This document shows positions 36,672 to 50,300 of a stretch of DNA of 64,000 nt, piece after piece. The notes beneath the pieces are model-generated. The model was given only the letters and a program-made list of their open reading frames with translations. It had not been told where the DNA came from and made no database searches. The DNA is from Limnoperna fortunei (Eukaryota > Mollusca > Bivalvia > Mytilida > Modiolidae). The stretch covers positions 61,586,074 through 61,650,073 of the forward strand of contig OX104113.1 of NCBI GenBank assembly GCA_944474755.1. Reading direction: 5' to 3'. Every line of letters starts with the position of its first letter. The first letter of the stretch is position 1. The position numbers were made by a program, and so were the translations under genes.

Positions 36672-37200
36672 CGTCTACCTAGAGCTGTTGTGGACATCAT
36701 GCGCTAAATGTACTACGACTAGCCCATAAGAAAGCAGAGGCTATAGCTGAACTCGGACATGTTACGAGTAGTTGGCATCGTAGCTGAATCTTCAGACATA
36801 GAGATGTACGATTCAAGTTTAATTTTAAAGAACACTTTTAAAAATGGCTCATTTGAGAGCCATACGCTTTTCAAAAAGAGTCTATATTGTTGTTTTTTCA
36901 ATTTTTTTGTACTAATGTCATTTTCTCCTGCCATTCGTTGTATATATAATTTCCCCGTTGTGTTCTCGCGTGAAACATTATTTTTTTGATTGTTCCTGAG
37001 AAAAAAATCATTGTAAATTGGAATCGGAATAGCACTCCTAACACATGCACGACACTAGACTATTGTAACTATTCACCATTACGCGTGCTTGTAAAGTCGA
37101 TTACTTTCTTCTTTTTTCGATTTCAAAGTAAATAACACCAACTAAGTTCTCGTCAATGTTCAGAACTACCGTTCAAAAGAGCTTTGCAAGGGACTTTAAG
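36672..37200 (+). pseudogene. Decayed copies of the 1240-bp array unit
   Basis: Positions 36672-36815 align with codons ~60-110 of the array gene, with an in-frame stop after ATGCGC and loss of the final stop codon. The stem-loop persists as GGCTCATTTGAGAGCC (36846-36861), with five stem pairs intact but the closing pair and loop changed; CAAAAAGAG follows at 36872-36880. After a shortened spacer, 37040-37175 aligns with the promoter and leader of a next unit (CGTGCTTGTAAAGTCGATTACTTTCT; GTTCAGAAC), then jumps to TTCAAAAGAGCTT from codons 23-27. These are two partial, same-orientation copies, much older than the intact array. Confidence 0.85.
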
Positions 37201-38139
37201 AACTAGTCTGGCTTACCGAGTTTGGTTCTAATTGGGCCGGTGTTTTTCAAAGAGAGACAATTTTATATTATTGGGAAAAATAAGACTAATGGCAGATTTG
37301 CAGATTTAACAAATAAGAAACATACAATTCCTTCAGAAAACTTTGATGTTGAACTTGATTTCTATTTTTATTTTCAGTACAGAAGGACATAATTGTTGGA
37401 GGATGAGGCTAACCTACAAGGATCGACCAGGTTTGATTCAAACTATTTGTTGTCTAAATAAGCAAAATGCATGCAAGTGAATCTGCAAAAAGTATTTATT
37501 TGGACTTTACAAAGCTGGAAAGAAAATTTGTTCAGAAAACACTGAATATGTTAAAAATCCTTGTCATGAGACTACAATTCAAGTTTGAGTTGATAATGAA
37601 GAAGAATCAAAAGTTTAACAGATTACTTTTGATGTTTTAAAGTAATTTGACCATCTTAATTTTAGGAAGCTAGGGATAATAAATTTTAACAAGGGACTTT
37701 AATACCAGGTTTGGTTTAATTTGGGGAAGCTGTTAATGAGAAGATTTAAATATAGACAGCCTAAGAATTATTTGATAAAAAGTAATGCATTGACTCACAC
37801 TAATTTCAGGTGATCTCAAAATAGCCAATCCAGCAGCAGCAGTTTGTCTTTTGGTCAAGCAACAACGATGGAAAAAAACCAACAAATAAACATGTAATGT
37901 ACAGAGTTTTTACTTCATAACAGGCGCAAAAAATGCATTCATATAATATAAATAAATGTATGTACAATTTTTTTATCTTCATTATATTGTAACATCTGAT
38001 TTCCTGTCCTTATTTAAAGTTAATGTCATCAATTACAATATGGAATGATGAAATGTATTTATAGCTGACTATTGCTTAAAACAATAACAGTACATTGTTC
38101 ATTTCTGTTTGTTTTGGGGCAACAAATTAAAATGTTCGT
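37201..38139. other. Intergenic/3' flank of the radial spoke gene
   Basis: No coding signal. The right part is probably the 3' UTR of the minus-strand radial spoke gene. The phrase CAAGGGACTTTAA occurs at about 37187 and again near 37690, followed by related text, hinting at a small dispersed repeat. Confidence 0.5.
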
Positions 38140-41100
38140 TTAATCATCTTCCTCTTCTTCTTCCTCTGCTTCCTCCATTTCTTCTGGTTCAATAGCATCT
38201 TGTTGAGCTTTACGGATCTGTCTCTCCTCTTCCACTGATGGATCTTCAATTTCAGTAATTTCAGCACCACTTGGGAATTCCTCTCGAATAGCTGTTGTTT
38301 CTGGTGGGCTGTAGTTGTCCTTGGAGTATTTATGACCAGTACCAATGTATACATTTTCAAATTTCCTGTAAAGAAAATGATAACAATATATTCACAATAT
38401 ATTTAAATTTGTATAATATATATACATGTAGTATACATGTATATAAAGAGAGGATAAACCAGACACAAACAATTGAAAGGATTAATACCAGAGCATAAAC
38501 AACAGTACTAGGTTTTGCATTTTGTGATTTTTGATTGGTTAATCGTACAAATGCTTATAAAAATTTAAAGAAAAATGAATACATTTTTTTCTATTATTTA
38601 ACCTTCTATCTGTCATCAATGCAAAATGATGGAATTAAAAATGAAATCCTAGTTGTATCTAAATTGTTTTAAAATATTAAAAAAAAACAACTTACTTTTC
38701 AGCTGCAAAGGCAAAAGCTCCTGGCCATAGATTTGACCTCATAACAGCACAAGCATACTGTGGGATGAGGCTGTAAGAGAGTTTTGGTGTCCACGGAGGC
38801 ATGTCGCCAACCTCTGCATCTTCGGAAAGAGGAGTTAGAAGTTCAGGTCCCCTTTCTGGCTCTGGTTCATCTGGTTCTTCTCTCTCCTCTTCTTCCTCTT
38901 CATCTTCAAACTCTTCCTGTTCTGCTTTTGCAGGTTGGAACCAGACACATCTTCCCTGAAAGAAAATAGATAAATTAGTCCAAAAAGCACAAAATAAAAA
39001 GACAGTAATAATAATACAATTTTTTCGATTAAACAAGAGGAACAAAAACTGAAACAAGAGTCTGGTATTATTTAAAATGAACATGTTGTATATAGTTGTA
39101 CACAAAAAAAATGTTTGTAGTGTATTCACCTTATGATACAGCACACAATGTATAAATATTAAACAAAATACCTGTGGTAAAATGTGCTGCACGTGGTGGA
39201 CCCAGTGTGATAATGATGGATCTATAAGGTCCCTCATTGGATGTGGTTCATAATCTGGGTTGATGATGAAGTTCTCTCTGCCTTTAAAAAATATACAAAT
39301 GAATTAGTATTTTGAAAAAAAATTACATGAAACCCCATGTTTGTTTTGTTTTTGTTTATTTTTTGCAAAAATTAACCAAAGCTTTTAATTTTCTAAAAAT
39401 TAATTTAACCTACTCTCTACATATCTGATACATATTAAAATAAAAGAAAGCTTCACATTGTCCAATATTATAAACAATATATTTATTAAATCCAAGTTTT
39501 ATTGCAATGCAAAACTACAAGATGACAACTGTCAACATAACAATATTTCAGCAATAGTTAAAATCTTTTATAGAATTAAAAATCTAAATAGAATTAAAAC
39601 AACTACCAAAAATCTATTTATAAAAGAAATCTGCTGAACAAACCACAATATAAGAATATTTCATTAATTTCCATCCAAAAACTGGGTAAACAAAATAAAC
39701 ATTTTGGTAAATTTGAATGATGTATTTGGCATATTTATCAAATTATCAGCCATAACAAGGTGTCCAGTTTTTATCAGGGAGAAGTCGGAGTAGTCAGGGT
39801 AAGTGAGAACCCCTAACATTCACAACAAAACTGGAAATCGAGTCTAGCACACCACACCCGAACTCACACCCCAGTATTGACACAATGGTGATCATTAGTA
39901 TGTGGCTAACTACCTAGACTACTCTGCTAGAAAGGCTGCACCCCCAAAATTGTAATGGCCAACATCTCGCTGTATATTATATAACAATACATTTCTTAAA
40001 TCATTGAATATGCAATTTAGACTTACTGCCTCCTTCCTCTTCTTCCTCCTCCTCTTCATCAAAGATGTAGTATGAAAGAGGTGAAATGTGGGTACCAGCA
40101 CTAATACGGGCAATTTGTGCACGAAGGTAGTTTGATTCATTTCCTGGGAAAGGGGGGTAACTCACAATCTGTAAATTAAAAAAATTTACTGTTTATGACA
40201 TCAGTGCTTACAGTCATATATTTTTTCTAAATATAAACATCAAAATAAATTAAAGTTAATTTTGTACTACATAAAAATTTGTTATTTTGGTTATTATTCA
40301 AATAAGATATAAATATTATCAAAGAAAATACATAAAATGTAGAAAATCACTTCTTTCTCATAATATACAAATGCCAGTTTTCTTAAATGAGCATACCCAA
40401 ATTTACCAGAAATCAAGTCATACCAGCACCAAAAGACCTTAAAACAGAAACATGATTATGATCTCTCAATGTTTCATTAATTAGCTTATGTGCAATAAGC
40501 TTATTACCATAAAGAGGACAGGAAGATTTTAAGAAAAACTATACTTACTGGAGCATCAAGTCTTCCTGTGAAATATTTCTTTATTTGTCTTGCTACTTGG
40601 ACTTGTGCTGGTGTTACAGCTGGAAGCTTAATCCATGGTTTGCCAGCTACAAAACAAATTTCACAAATTTAGACCACCAATAAAACTAAATTAAAAATAG
40701 GATAAGGAGAACTTGTTTTTCTCTTAGAAAACTTAAAATTTCAATAATTTATTATTTGTTCTTATCTGATACCCCAAAAAGTGACTGTTTTGAGAAATAT
40801 AAATTAAAAATTATACTGGTAATTAACAAAACTAAATAACATGTCTGATAATGGTGACCCCAGCAAGATTGATATAATGAATAAAGACGGTTAAAGTTTC
40901 TGTTTTCTACTTTCCTATTATTGCTAGAAAACTGAAATGTTGCCGAACTGCTACTGTCTGAAAACAAAACTAATTAAGATTAGTTATTATGAAAACCTAC
41001 GATCATTGCAAACAAAATATGTCTTCTTATTTGCACCAGATCTGTTTTCTTCCTTTGGTACTTCTGGTGGAGGTTTCCAGTCTGGTTTAGGGGTATCATC

Positions 41101-43791
41101 CTCTTGTTGCTCCTCTGAAATAACACAAAAAAGTTAACCATATTTTATAAATATATGCTTTTACATCCAAAACCCACCCACGTCCGGTTGCATTCTTGCT
41201 TTGCTACCACTACCACTTAAGTGGTAGCAAAGCGAGAATGTGACCGGACGGGGGTTTCTGAAGATGCCAAAACTTTTGAACCTTATAATTACATGAATAA
41301 ATGTATTTAAGGTTATTATATATAAATGTATTTAAGATTACAAATTATAGAACAATAGTCCAATAGTTATTCACTCTTTTTTTAATCAATATTCTTTAGT
41401 TATTATATTCTACTCATAATTTTTTTGGCAACTTGATAGTAATGCCACTTTAAACAATTTTTGAGCTATAATGTGACATCCAGATTTTAATGTGGGAGGA
41501 AGCCTGAGTACCTGAAGAAAACCTCAACTGATAAAAAATATTGTTTTATTCAAAGTAGAATTCAACATATGGTAAGCAGTTTTAATCTGGTAAATAAGAA
41601 GTCATGTAAAATAAAACATACCCTCTTCCCCATCCTCATCTCCTTCTTTTTCTGTTTCTTCCTCTGCATGTTCTTCTGCCTGAAATGTAATTTTCATTTC
41701 TCCATTAATCTAGTGGATTAAAAGCTGACCACAAATGTTTGTCTATCAGTATGTAATCCAATTAACAAAATGACAATTATCATTCCATGTGGACATACTG
41801 AAGGATAAAGATTAGAAAACAATCTTTTCTTATTTTTTTTTAAATGTACAACACTTCAAACATGACTTAAATTGGCTCTTAAGAAATAAAATATTGTTTT
41901 TGTTCAAAGGTATTTGTTTCTGGCTGTGATTAAAAGACACCCCCCCCCCCTTTTACCCCTCAAAAAAAAGAGGACAAATTGAAACATTTACAGAGTTATT
42001 TTGGTGAAAGGAAAACTTACCTCTTCTTCTTCCTCTTCACCCTCATCGTTTCCTTCTCTATATTCTACTTCTGCCACATAATAATTCTGTTCTGTTCCAA
42101 AAATTTTACCCCAGAAATGCACATGTTGCAAAGGATGACGATCTACAAGGTCTTTCAATGCTAGCCAAATTCTTACAAGTTCTTCACGACTTAAACCGAT
42201 GCCAGCTTGTTCAAAATAGAAAAAGTGATCCATTAAATTGGGTAATGGTGTTTCTACTTCCTCATCCTGATCTTGTTCTCCCTCCTCACCTTCACCTTTC
42301 TGAAAAAAAATATATATCATCACATAATCATTACACACTATTCAGGATACATGAATATGACTATATGACTTTACACAAATGGAAATAAATTTTTCCAATA
42401 CTGAGCTTTAAATCTAGAAGTGTATACAGAAAATCATATTTCATGTTTAAATTGTAGAAAGAAGATATCACCTTTTTAATAACAGCTTAATAAAGAATAA
42501 ATACATGTATGACATAATATAAAAATGTGCATATTTTAAGGATATCCACCAAAATTACAATTGTGCTTATGATACTTACAGAAAACAATTTACTGTGAAT
42601 TTCAGCTAGAGCTACTTCTGTTGATTTGTCAATTTTGTCTTGAACTGTGTCAACTTTGGAGACAAACTTTGACCTTTTGACATCTTTGCTAATATCTTCA
42701 ATAATATCTGCTGCATTTTCTGGGCGCTCATCGAGAACCTTTGAAAGAACACAACTCAGATGATCATACCTGCAATAGAAAATTTATGTCAATTATTTTA
42801 TATTACTGAATATATATTTATAAAACTGGACCAAAGTTTATAAATTTAAATACATGTAACATTAACAGACCATGAAACAAAACATCACTGTAATAACTAT
42901 TTAGAATGCTTAAACTGATTAATTCAGAATTAATTCATTGGAGCATGAATATATACTTATGGTACCACTGGTTGGCCCTATATATCAAATATTTTAAAAT
43001 ATTGGCATAAAGGGAAAATCCATGGTAAAATATCAGTATATATTCTTGTCCCAATGGATTATTTCGATTCTAATAGGACATATACAACATTTAGGACACA
43101 AATTTGATAACAATAAAATATGTGAAATATCGTACTATGGTGTTGCTATAAAGAGTGTTGATTGTTTATGATGTTTATTAGTAATATATACTTATTTTAC
43201 ACCTGGTGGGGACTTAAAGAGTTTTAGGTATGTCATATAATAATATTAATTAAATGCATCACTTTAAAGTCAGGGAAGTCAGCTTTAAAATAGATCACAC
43301 TATAGACTATTTTTTTTAAATTAAAAAGTCATTCTTTACAAACAAATCAATACAATGACAGTTTGTTATTAAAAGTCAACATGTTATTTTCCTCAAGTCC
43401 AAGTAACATATTTAAAATAAACACAATAAATGTATAAATTTAAACAGGGTAAAATAACTTTAATAATACTGCTTTCCAGGGTACATGCATGAAAAAAAAG
43501 TGATAAAAAAACACACACAAAGAAACAAACAAACCAAATTTAACAAATAAGCAAAACAAACTTCGCGAGGATGAGTGTATAAATCATATCCATAAATACT
43601 TAATTTCTGCATACATGTTAATGGGATACTAGAAAACCTTAGATATTATTAACGAGATTCGCGAGAAAAACATTAACTTACAGATTAGTTCCTGTGTCTG
43701 TGCTTGATGTTAACAGAAAAGATTTTGCATTTATAAACTGTTGATCCTTCGGATTTAGATTAAGTTCCGTGTTTACTGGTGTCGTAGTCAT
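38140..43791 (-). CDS. RSPH4A: Radial spoke head protein, RSPH4A/RSPH6A family
   Basis: Ten coding exons, 528 aa: 43791-43682, 42769-42580, 42299-42021, 41679-41622, 41114-41001, 40646-40549, 40168-40027, 39281-39172, 38955-38696, 38365-38140. All junctions are GT-AG and every phase closes. The protein is a structural part of the radial spoke head in motile 9+2 cilia and flagella. Diagnostic blocks: [19 protein letters not shown] (from 38), [15 protein letters not shown] in exon 3, [14 protein letters not shown] at the exon 5/6 join, [73 protein letters not shown] and [13 protein letters not shown]. Glu-rich loops lie in exons 3, 4, 7 and 9, with an acidic C-terminus. It lacks the long N-terminal extension of the vertebrate proteins. 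Invertebrates commonly have one gene for vertebrate RSPH4A and RSPH6A, so the symbol is approximate. Confidence 0.95.
39770..39915. repeat. Dispersed molluscan-type repeat fragment in radial spoke intron
   Basis: GGGAGAAGTCGGAGTAGTC then TGGAAATCGAGTCTAGCACACC and CCGAACTCACACC resemble the repeat at 47640-47860 and other fragments here (near 41490 and 54820). Family assignment is uncertain. Confidence 0.4.
41169..41257. repeat. Near-perfect hairpin element in radial spoke intron
   Basis: The arms AAACCCACCCACGTCCGGT and ACCGGACGGGGGTTT flank a centre of CTACCACTTAAGTGGTAG. Nearly the whole 89 bp folds back with few mismatches. It looks like a small palindromic MITE between exons 5 and 4. 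Confidence 0.8.
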
Positions 43792-44348
43792 CTTGATTAT
43801 TGGGAGGTTTTTCCTCCTTTCCTCCAAAATGACAGTAAATTAAGTGAAATTTGGTGTTGTCACGTCCTAGCTTGTTGCCAACCTACCAGACTGCATTGAC
43901 AGTGAAGTTGCCAAGGTAAATACACACATTTGTTTAGAAAGGTAAATCGTCACTTCCGCTACATTGTTGATGACGTTTTACGCATTGCTCGAGCACTTGC
44001 AGAATTGTCAACAAACACCGAAGTGGAATCATTTTTTTCTTATGGATCTGGGAAACAATTTATATTCTTAATGCTTTCACATACTTTTCACCATTAAATT
44101 TAGATGTTTTTACACCAACTTTTTTCATCATAACTGCACGTAAAAAGTTTTATGGGGCGTTCCCATTGTGATATCACAACCCTTGGTCATGACATAAAGG
44201 TGTAATTATGTTAGTAATAAAATTTTGAACACTGATGAAAACCATAACTGAAGCACAAGCATAAAACTTTCAAAATCTGTTAATGTGACTGATTTCACTA
44301 CAAATGTGACTCGCTTGCACATGTGATCAACAATGTCAATGATATAGT
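43792..44348. promoter_or_regulatory. Shared divergent promoter region of radial spoke gene and SAV1
   Basis: The two start codons face away from each other across 557 bp, so both 5' UTRs and core promoters should lie here unless there are further 5' exons. No clear TATA box serves either gene. Confidence 0.6.
43907..43920 (-). promoter_or_regulatory. Candidate RFX X-box for the radial spoke gene
   Basis: GTTGCC-AA-GGTAAA fits the X-box half-sites GTNRCC and RGYAAC with a 2-nt spacer and one mismatch. It lies 116-129 bp upstream of the radial spoke ATG, the usual position in ciliary genes controlled by RFX factors. A second GTTGCC half-site is at 43874. Confidence 0.45.
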
Positions 44349-47300
44349 ATGTTGTCAAAGAAGAAGGATTCATCTTCTGGAATAAATGATGGCATTGCAG
44401 GAAAATATGTTAAAAGGGATACTCCTCCTATGCTAAGAAGTAAGTTACACATTGTATTGTGAAAGATGTAGAGTAATGTCAACAATATGCTAGACAGAGC
44501 AGGGTTTGACTGGTCTCATTACGACAATAACCATTAAGAAGTGCCAAGAACATGTAATTGACGACTTTCCAATTTGAAAACTGCCACCAAGTGTCCACTA
44601 CCGGTACTAAAAACTACCGCTTCAGCCGCAGTTTGTCCTGTTGAAAACTTTTGAAATGGACAATTGTCTTTAATAAATTTTAACGCTTCATGTTAATGAC
44701 AGGTGTCAAAATCTGAGTGATTATGTTATTAAAACTCCCTGCTGTGTAAACATGATTGTTAATTAATTAACCAATGTTTATTACCCTATTTATATGATGC
44801 TAATTGGAGGTAGAACCCCACCTGTTTTATAGCTTGAATAAAAAAACTTGCCAGTGATGTCACATCCGTGTTCCAATATTCAAACTCACCTGTTGCCTAT
44901 GGCTATAGTAACATCTACTTAAGAAGTTAATTAGATGATAATTTCTTTGGCATATACAAACAATACAAGAACAATGCAAAATCTTTATTTCAATGTCATA
45001 GTCTTTTAGTGATGATAGCCGTAGTTTATTTAACTGGAAGTAGAGGTGAATTATGTAAAACTGGAAATGGGTCAATTTAGCATCAAGATGAAATATATTA
45101 GGCCAGAGTTTTTTTATTACTTGGTTTACGGGACCGCCGGTCCTAATTCTGATGATTTCAAAATAAAAATAAAATTGTATCAAATGTTTTTTATTTTATA
45201 TTTCCCACCCGGTTGTAACAAAAATTTCCAACGAAAATAAAATTTTGAAACTGCATTTCATTTCAATTGTTATAAGTGCAATACAAAGATCCATCGTACA
45301 ACTTGATATTTACATTGTTCCAAACAACGTCTGAACTCCTCGGGTGAATAGTATGGAGAGTATCAGAAACAGCCGAAAAACCGGAAGTATTAGATTTGTC
45401 TCCCATGAACGATGGCAACATGAATCGTGCTATTTTAAAGTATTGGTGTTCAATGGACTGGAAAATAAACGGTAAATAGTTAAATAAGTAATTGTTCCTG
45501 CCCCTGGAATTGTTGATATTCTAACGAAAAATCTTTAAATAAAATGGAAACTTCCAAACCGTAAAGCATAATTTATTAATAAAACATTTGATTGTGCAAA
45601 ATATTTGAAGCGAACCATTTTTATATATCAGATTTAAATCATAAATCCGAACTTAATAATTGGCAACAGGACTGGAATTGCTTCTGTAATATTTTATAAA
45701 TATTTATATTTATAAAATCATAATAAAAATGTCTTGAAATTGAATACATGCACAAGTACACTGCTTTATTGCTATGCCCATATACATGTATGTCTTTTAA
45801 ATTGTCTTGTAAATTTCATATGATTTTTTCTGTCTTTCCTTAATATCTTAAGGGCTAGAAAAAAGTTAATAGCAAAATTGATCAGCTCATTAAGATCTGT
45901 ACATGCTCCATTATTTACCATGCATACAATGTAGTTTTCTATTTTTATAGGAACACTGGTCTATGTGTGCGGCGCAATCCTGTTTTCTGGGCATAAATAA
46001 TTATTACCAGAGAAGGAATAAATCGCAACAGCCAAATTGAAGTTAGTCAGGTATATTTTTTATGACCCATCTACGAAAGTAGGGGGCATATAGTGTTTGG
46101 GTATGTTAGTCCGTCCGTTCCAAATGTTGCAAGATGGGGCATTATGTCTTTTGGACATATTCTTGTTTGTAAAACAATTGAAAATTCTGTTGAAATGCCT
46201 GTACCAAGTCAGGACCATTGTGATCTTCAGTATTTCCAGAAAGTCTTTGCCTTGATGTGTTTTTTCTTCCTGGACTGATGAGATAAATCATCCCAGTTCA
46301 GTAGTTTGATTAATATTACCTTTATTTTATATTATTTAAACCTAGGTTCCTGGTTAGTGGGGACATATTTTTCCTTTGTCTTGTTTGATAGATCAATACA
46401 TCAATCTGTTTACACTATATATATTTTAGACACTGATACCAAAGAATTTATATTTTGTACCAAGTTGGGATCATTTCTAGTGCAAGTCTGTATTATAAAC
46501 CTGATTTTTTTCTCTCCACTTTTTGCAAGTTTGATAATGCTGTTTTATCCTCTGTCTTACTAAAGAAGTATTTTATTTGATAACAAATTGACTCTTGTTA
46601 TGTTCCAGGTGTAACCATGACGTTTGATCCCATCTGTATCCATTGTGGGGACTTAGATGTATCCACTAATGACTATATTAATAACTTAAGAGAGAACTCT
46701 GGGATAGTTCGCCCATTATGCAACACAGTCTTCAATCTGACAAACCCATTGTAACGAGGAATGCTGTCAAGACAAAAAAGACCAGAAAATGAACTATGCT
46801 AAAATAAAAAAAATTAAACTATCTAGACCTTTTATTTTTATTTTTTTCATCGACTCCTCAATTTCGGTTGTTTTATTTTTATTTTTATTTATTCCTTCCT
46901 ACTCCATTTTTTCAAAATCTGTCCCGTAAACCAAATAATAAAAAAACTCTGGCCTTAGCATTAAGAAAAAAAGTTGGCAACAAGAAAAAAAATGTCAATA
47001 ATGTTATATTTTGATTGTATTTTCTTTAAATAAATATACTAGTATATGTAAACATCATAGATAATAAAGGAATTAGAAAAAATATTAAATTTTCCAGCTA
47101 TATAAAATGATTTCAAGGAATGCAATGTAGTTGTACATAGAACACTTTTATATTTATTTGTTTTTTATGGGTTTAGACTGAAATGAACTTAATTCTGACT
47201 TTTGGTCAACTGAAATATACATCATATTAGATATTTTGTTTCTTGTTTCTTGTTGCTAACTGTTAATTACTTTGTGTTGCTTCTTGACGTTTCTTGTCAC

Positions 47301-50300
47301 TTCTTGTTGCCTTGATGGTTGTTGACGCTAATATGTTAGACCCAGGTTCAACATTAACTTGTTTTACTGCTTGACCAGTTGGTAGTTATAGCTTAAAAAT
47401 TTACTATACCTAAATTTAAATGAGAGCACATAGAAAGAGACAAAAACATAATTAAAAACTTGTACCTGCATTAGTGTGAGCATTGCACATAGAGATTAAT
47501 GACTGCATAAACACAAAATGTTTTTTCTACATTTATTAACTATGCTTGCATTTCCGGGGATTCAGCTCATGATACATCTTCCACTTTTGATGTACATGTA
47601 AGTGATTGTGTTCTTTTGCTTGTTTGTTTGCATGGTGTTTAATGCCACTTACAGCAATTTTTCATCTACATGTACATGTATATCATGGCATCCAGTTTTT
47701 ATTGTGGGAGGAAGACGGAGGACAAGGAGAAAACTTTTGACCTTCAGTAGGAAAACTGGCAATCCTTGCCAATTTAGATTGGTCAAGTGCACCCTCTCCG
47801 CAGTGAGGTTAAAACCTGCAATCTCAGTGCTGACAGACCATGTGATCTGTAGTAAATGAACTAAATGTACCTCAATGTCCCATTGATCAATTCCTAGAAA
47901 TGTTATGGTGTGTTAAGTAACATCACTATCAACTTCAAGTCAACAATTATGAACATGGAACAGTGGTAAACAATAAGAACATTCTTATGTGTATCTTTAC
48001 AATGTTGAATATATAAGTTCTTTATCCAAGTACCAGATGACCTAAGCATGTAAGCATGATTGACTTAGATTGTAGTAAAGAAGGTTATATCTAATATGAT
48101 TTTTCACATTCTTGTAAACTTACTGACATTGCATTGAAAAAAAAGGAATATTTATTGGTATATTTCTTGCTATAGCTACCAGTACACTACAGATGATGAT
48201 CTGAAATAGTATTTAAAAATATTGCAATCTAATTAAAATCAGCTGTTATGTGCACTCCGTATCCTACGTATGGCTTCAGACAGTACATAGTATATGGAGT
48301 GAGTATAACAGCTGATTTTAATCAGATTGGAAAATTGTGATTTTTTCCTTGTACACATGTATGATTGATCTAATTAACCCTGTGAAAAATTTGTTAGGAT
48401 CAATATATAACATGCAGTCATTCTAATAAGGCCCTTTAATTTGATTATATTGTAATTTGTGTAAATTGTACCCAATGTTAAACTAAAATTTGGCATGAGA
48501 AATGTTTTAATAAAATAAGACAGAATTAACTGCAAAAAAAGTATGTTAAGGTGCATACTCAGTATGCACCTTCAGTGTATTGCATGTGTAACTGGTAACA
48601 TTCGAATGTTATCTTTATTTTTATGCCCCCGCGACGACATGTCGGGGGGCATTAAGTTTTACTCACGTCCGTCCGTCCGTCTTTCCGTACATTCGTACGT
48701 CCGAACAAATTTCCGTCAAGCTTTTCTCACAAACCGTACATGAGAACAATTTGAAATTTGGCAGGTGGTTCAGTATCACAAGTTGTATGTCCTAAGCGAA
48801 TTTCAGACCTGTCGGACAACTACTTCCTGTTTGGGACTTCATTTGTACGTAAATATGTCCATCTGTATGTACCAATTTCCGTCAAGCTTTTCTCAAAAAC
48901 CGTACATGATAACAATTTGAAATTTGGCAGAGTGGTTCAGTATCACAAGTTGTACGTCCTTAGCGACTTTCAGACCTGTCGGACAACTACTTCCTGTTTG
49001 CAACTGGGCCGATATGAAAATGTGTTAACATGAGTATGAAAATTTCTGTCAAGCTTTTCTCAGAAACCATACATCAGAACAATTTGAAATTTGGCAGGGT
49101 GGTTCAGTATCACAAGTTGTACGTCCCAAGCGACTTCAGACCTGTCGGACAACTACTTCCTGTTTTCGACTGGGCCGATATGAAAATGTGTTAACACAAG
49201 TATGAAAATTTCCGTCAAGCTTTTCTCACAAACCGTACATGAGAACAATTTGAAATTTGGCAGGGTGGTTCAGTATCACAAGTTGTATGTCCTAAGCGAC
49301 TTTCAGACATGTCGGACAACTACTTCCTGTTTGGGACTTCATTTGTACGTAAATACGTTCATCTGTATGTACCAATTTCCGTCAAGTTTTTCTCAAAAAC
49401 CTTACATGATAACAATTTGAAATTTGGCAGAGTGGTTCAGTATCACAAGTTGTACGTCCTTAGCGACTTTCAGACCTGTCGGACAACTACTTCCTGTTTG
49501 CAACTGGGCCGATATGAAAATGTGTTAACATGAGTATGAAAATTTCTGTCAAGCTTTTCTCAGAAACCATACATCAGAACAATTTGAAATTTGGCAGGGT
49601 GGTTCAGTATCACAAGTTGTACGTCCCAAGCGACTTTCAGACCTGTCGGACAACTACTTCCTGTTTTCGACTGGGCCGATATGAAAATGTGTTAACACAA
49701 GTATGAAAATTTCCGTCAAGCTTTTCTCCGAAACCGTACATGAGAACAATTTGAAATTTGGCAGGGTGGTTCAGTATCACAAGTTGTACGTCCTAAGCGA
49801 CTTTCAGACCTGTCGGACAACTACTTCCTGTTTGCGACTGGGCCGATATAAAAATGTGTTAACATGAGTATGAAAATTTCTGTCAAGCTTTTCTCAGAAA
49901 CCATACATCAGAACAATTTGAAATTTGGCAGGGTGGTTCAGTATCACAAGTTGTACGTCCCAAGCGACTTTCAGACCTGTCGGACAACTACTTCCTGTTT
50001 TCGACTGGGCCGATATGAAAATGTGTTAACACAAGTATGAAAATTTCCGTCAAGCTTGTCTCAGAAACCGTACATGAGAACAATTTGAAATTTGGCAGGG
50101 TGGTTCAGTATCACAAGTTGTACGTCCTAAGCGACTTTCAGATCTTTTGGACAACTACTTCCTGTTTGGGACTTAATTTAGCGGGGGCATCTGTGTCCCA
50201 TGGACACATTCTTCAATTTTTTTCTATTTTCAGATTATCACACACCTGTCAGACAAAATGTGAGAAGAAGTGCTAAAAATCCAGCATTTTATGCCCCTCA

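Noticed and set aside
38692..39237. 181-aa continuous minus-strand ORF as a gene of its own
   Set aside because: It is exons 8 and 9 of the radial spoke gene read through an intron that happens to lack stops.
48758..50276. Several 70-90-aa ORFs with [19 protein letters not shown] text
   Set aside because: Read-through of the ~166-bp tandem units of the hairpin-bounded element; no selection on the frame is visible.
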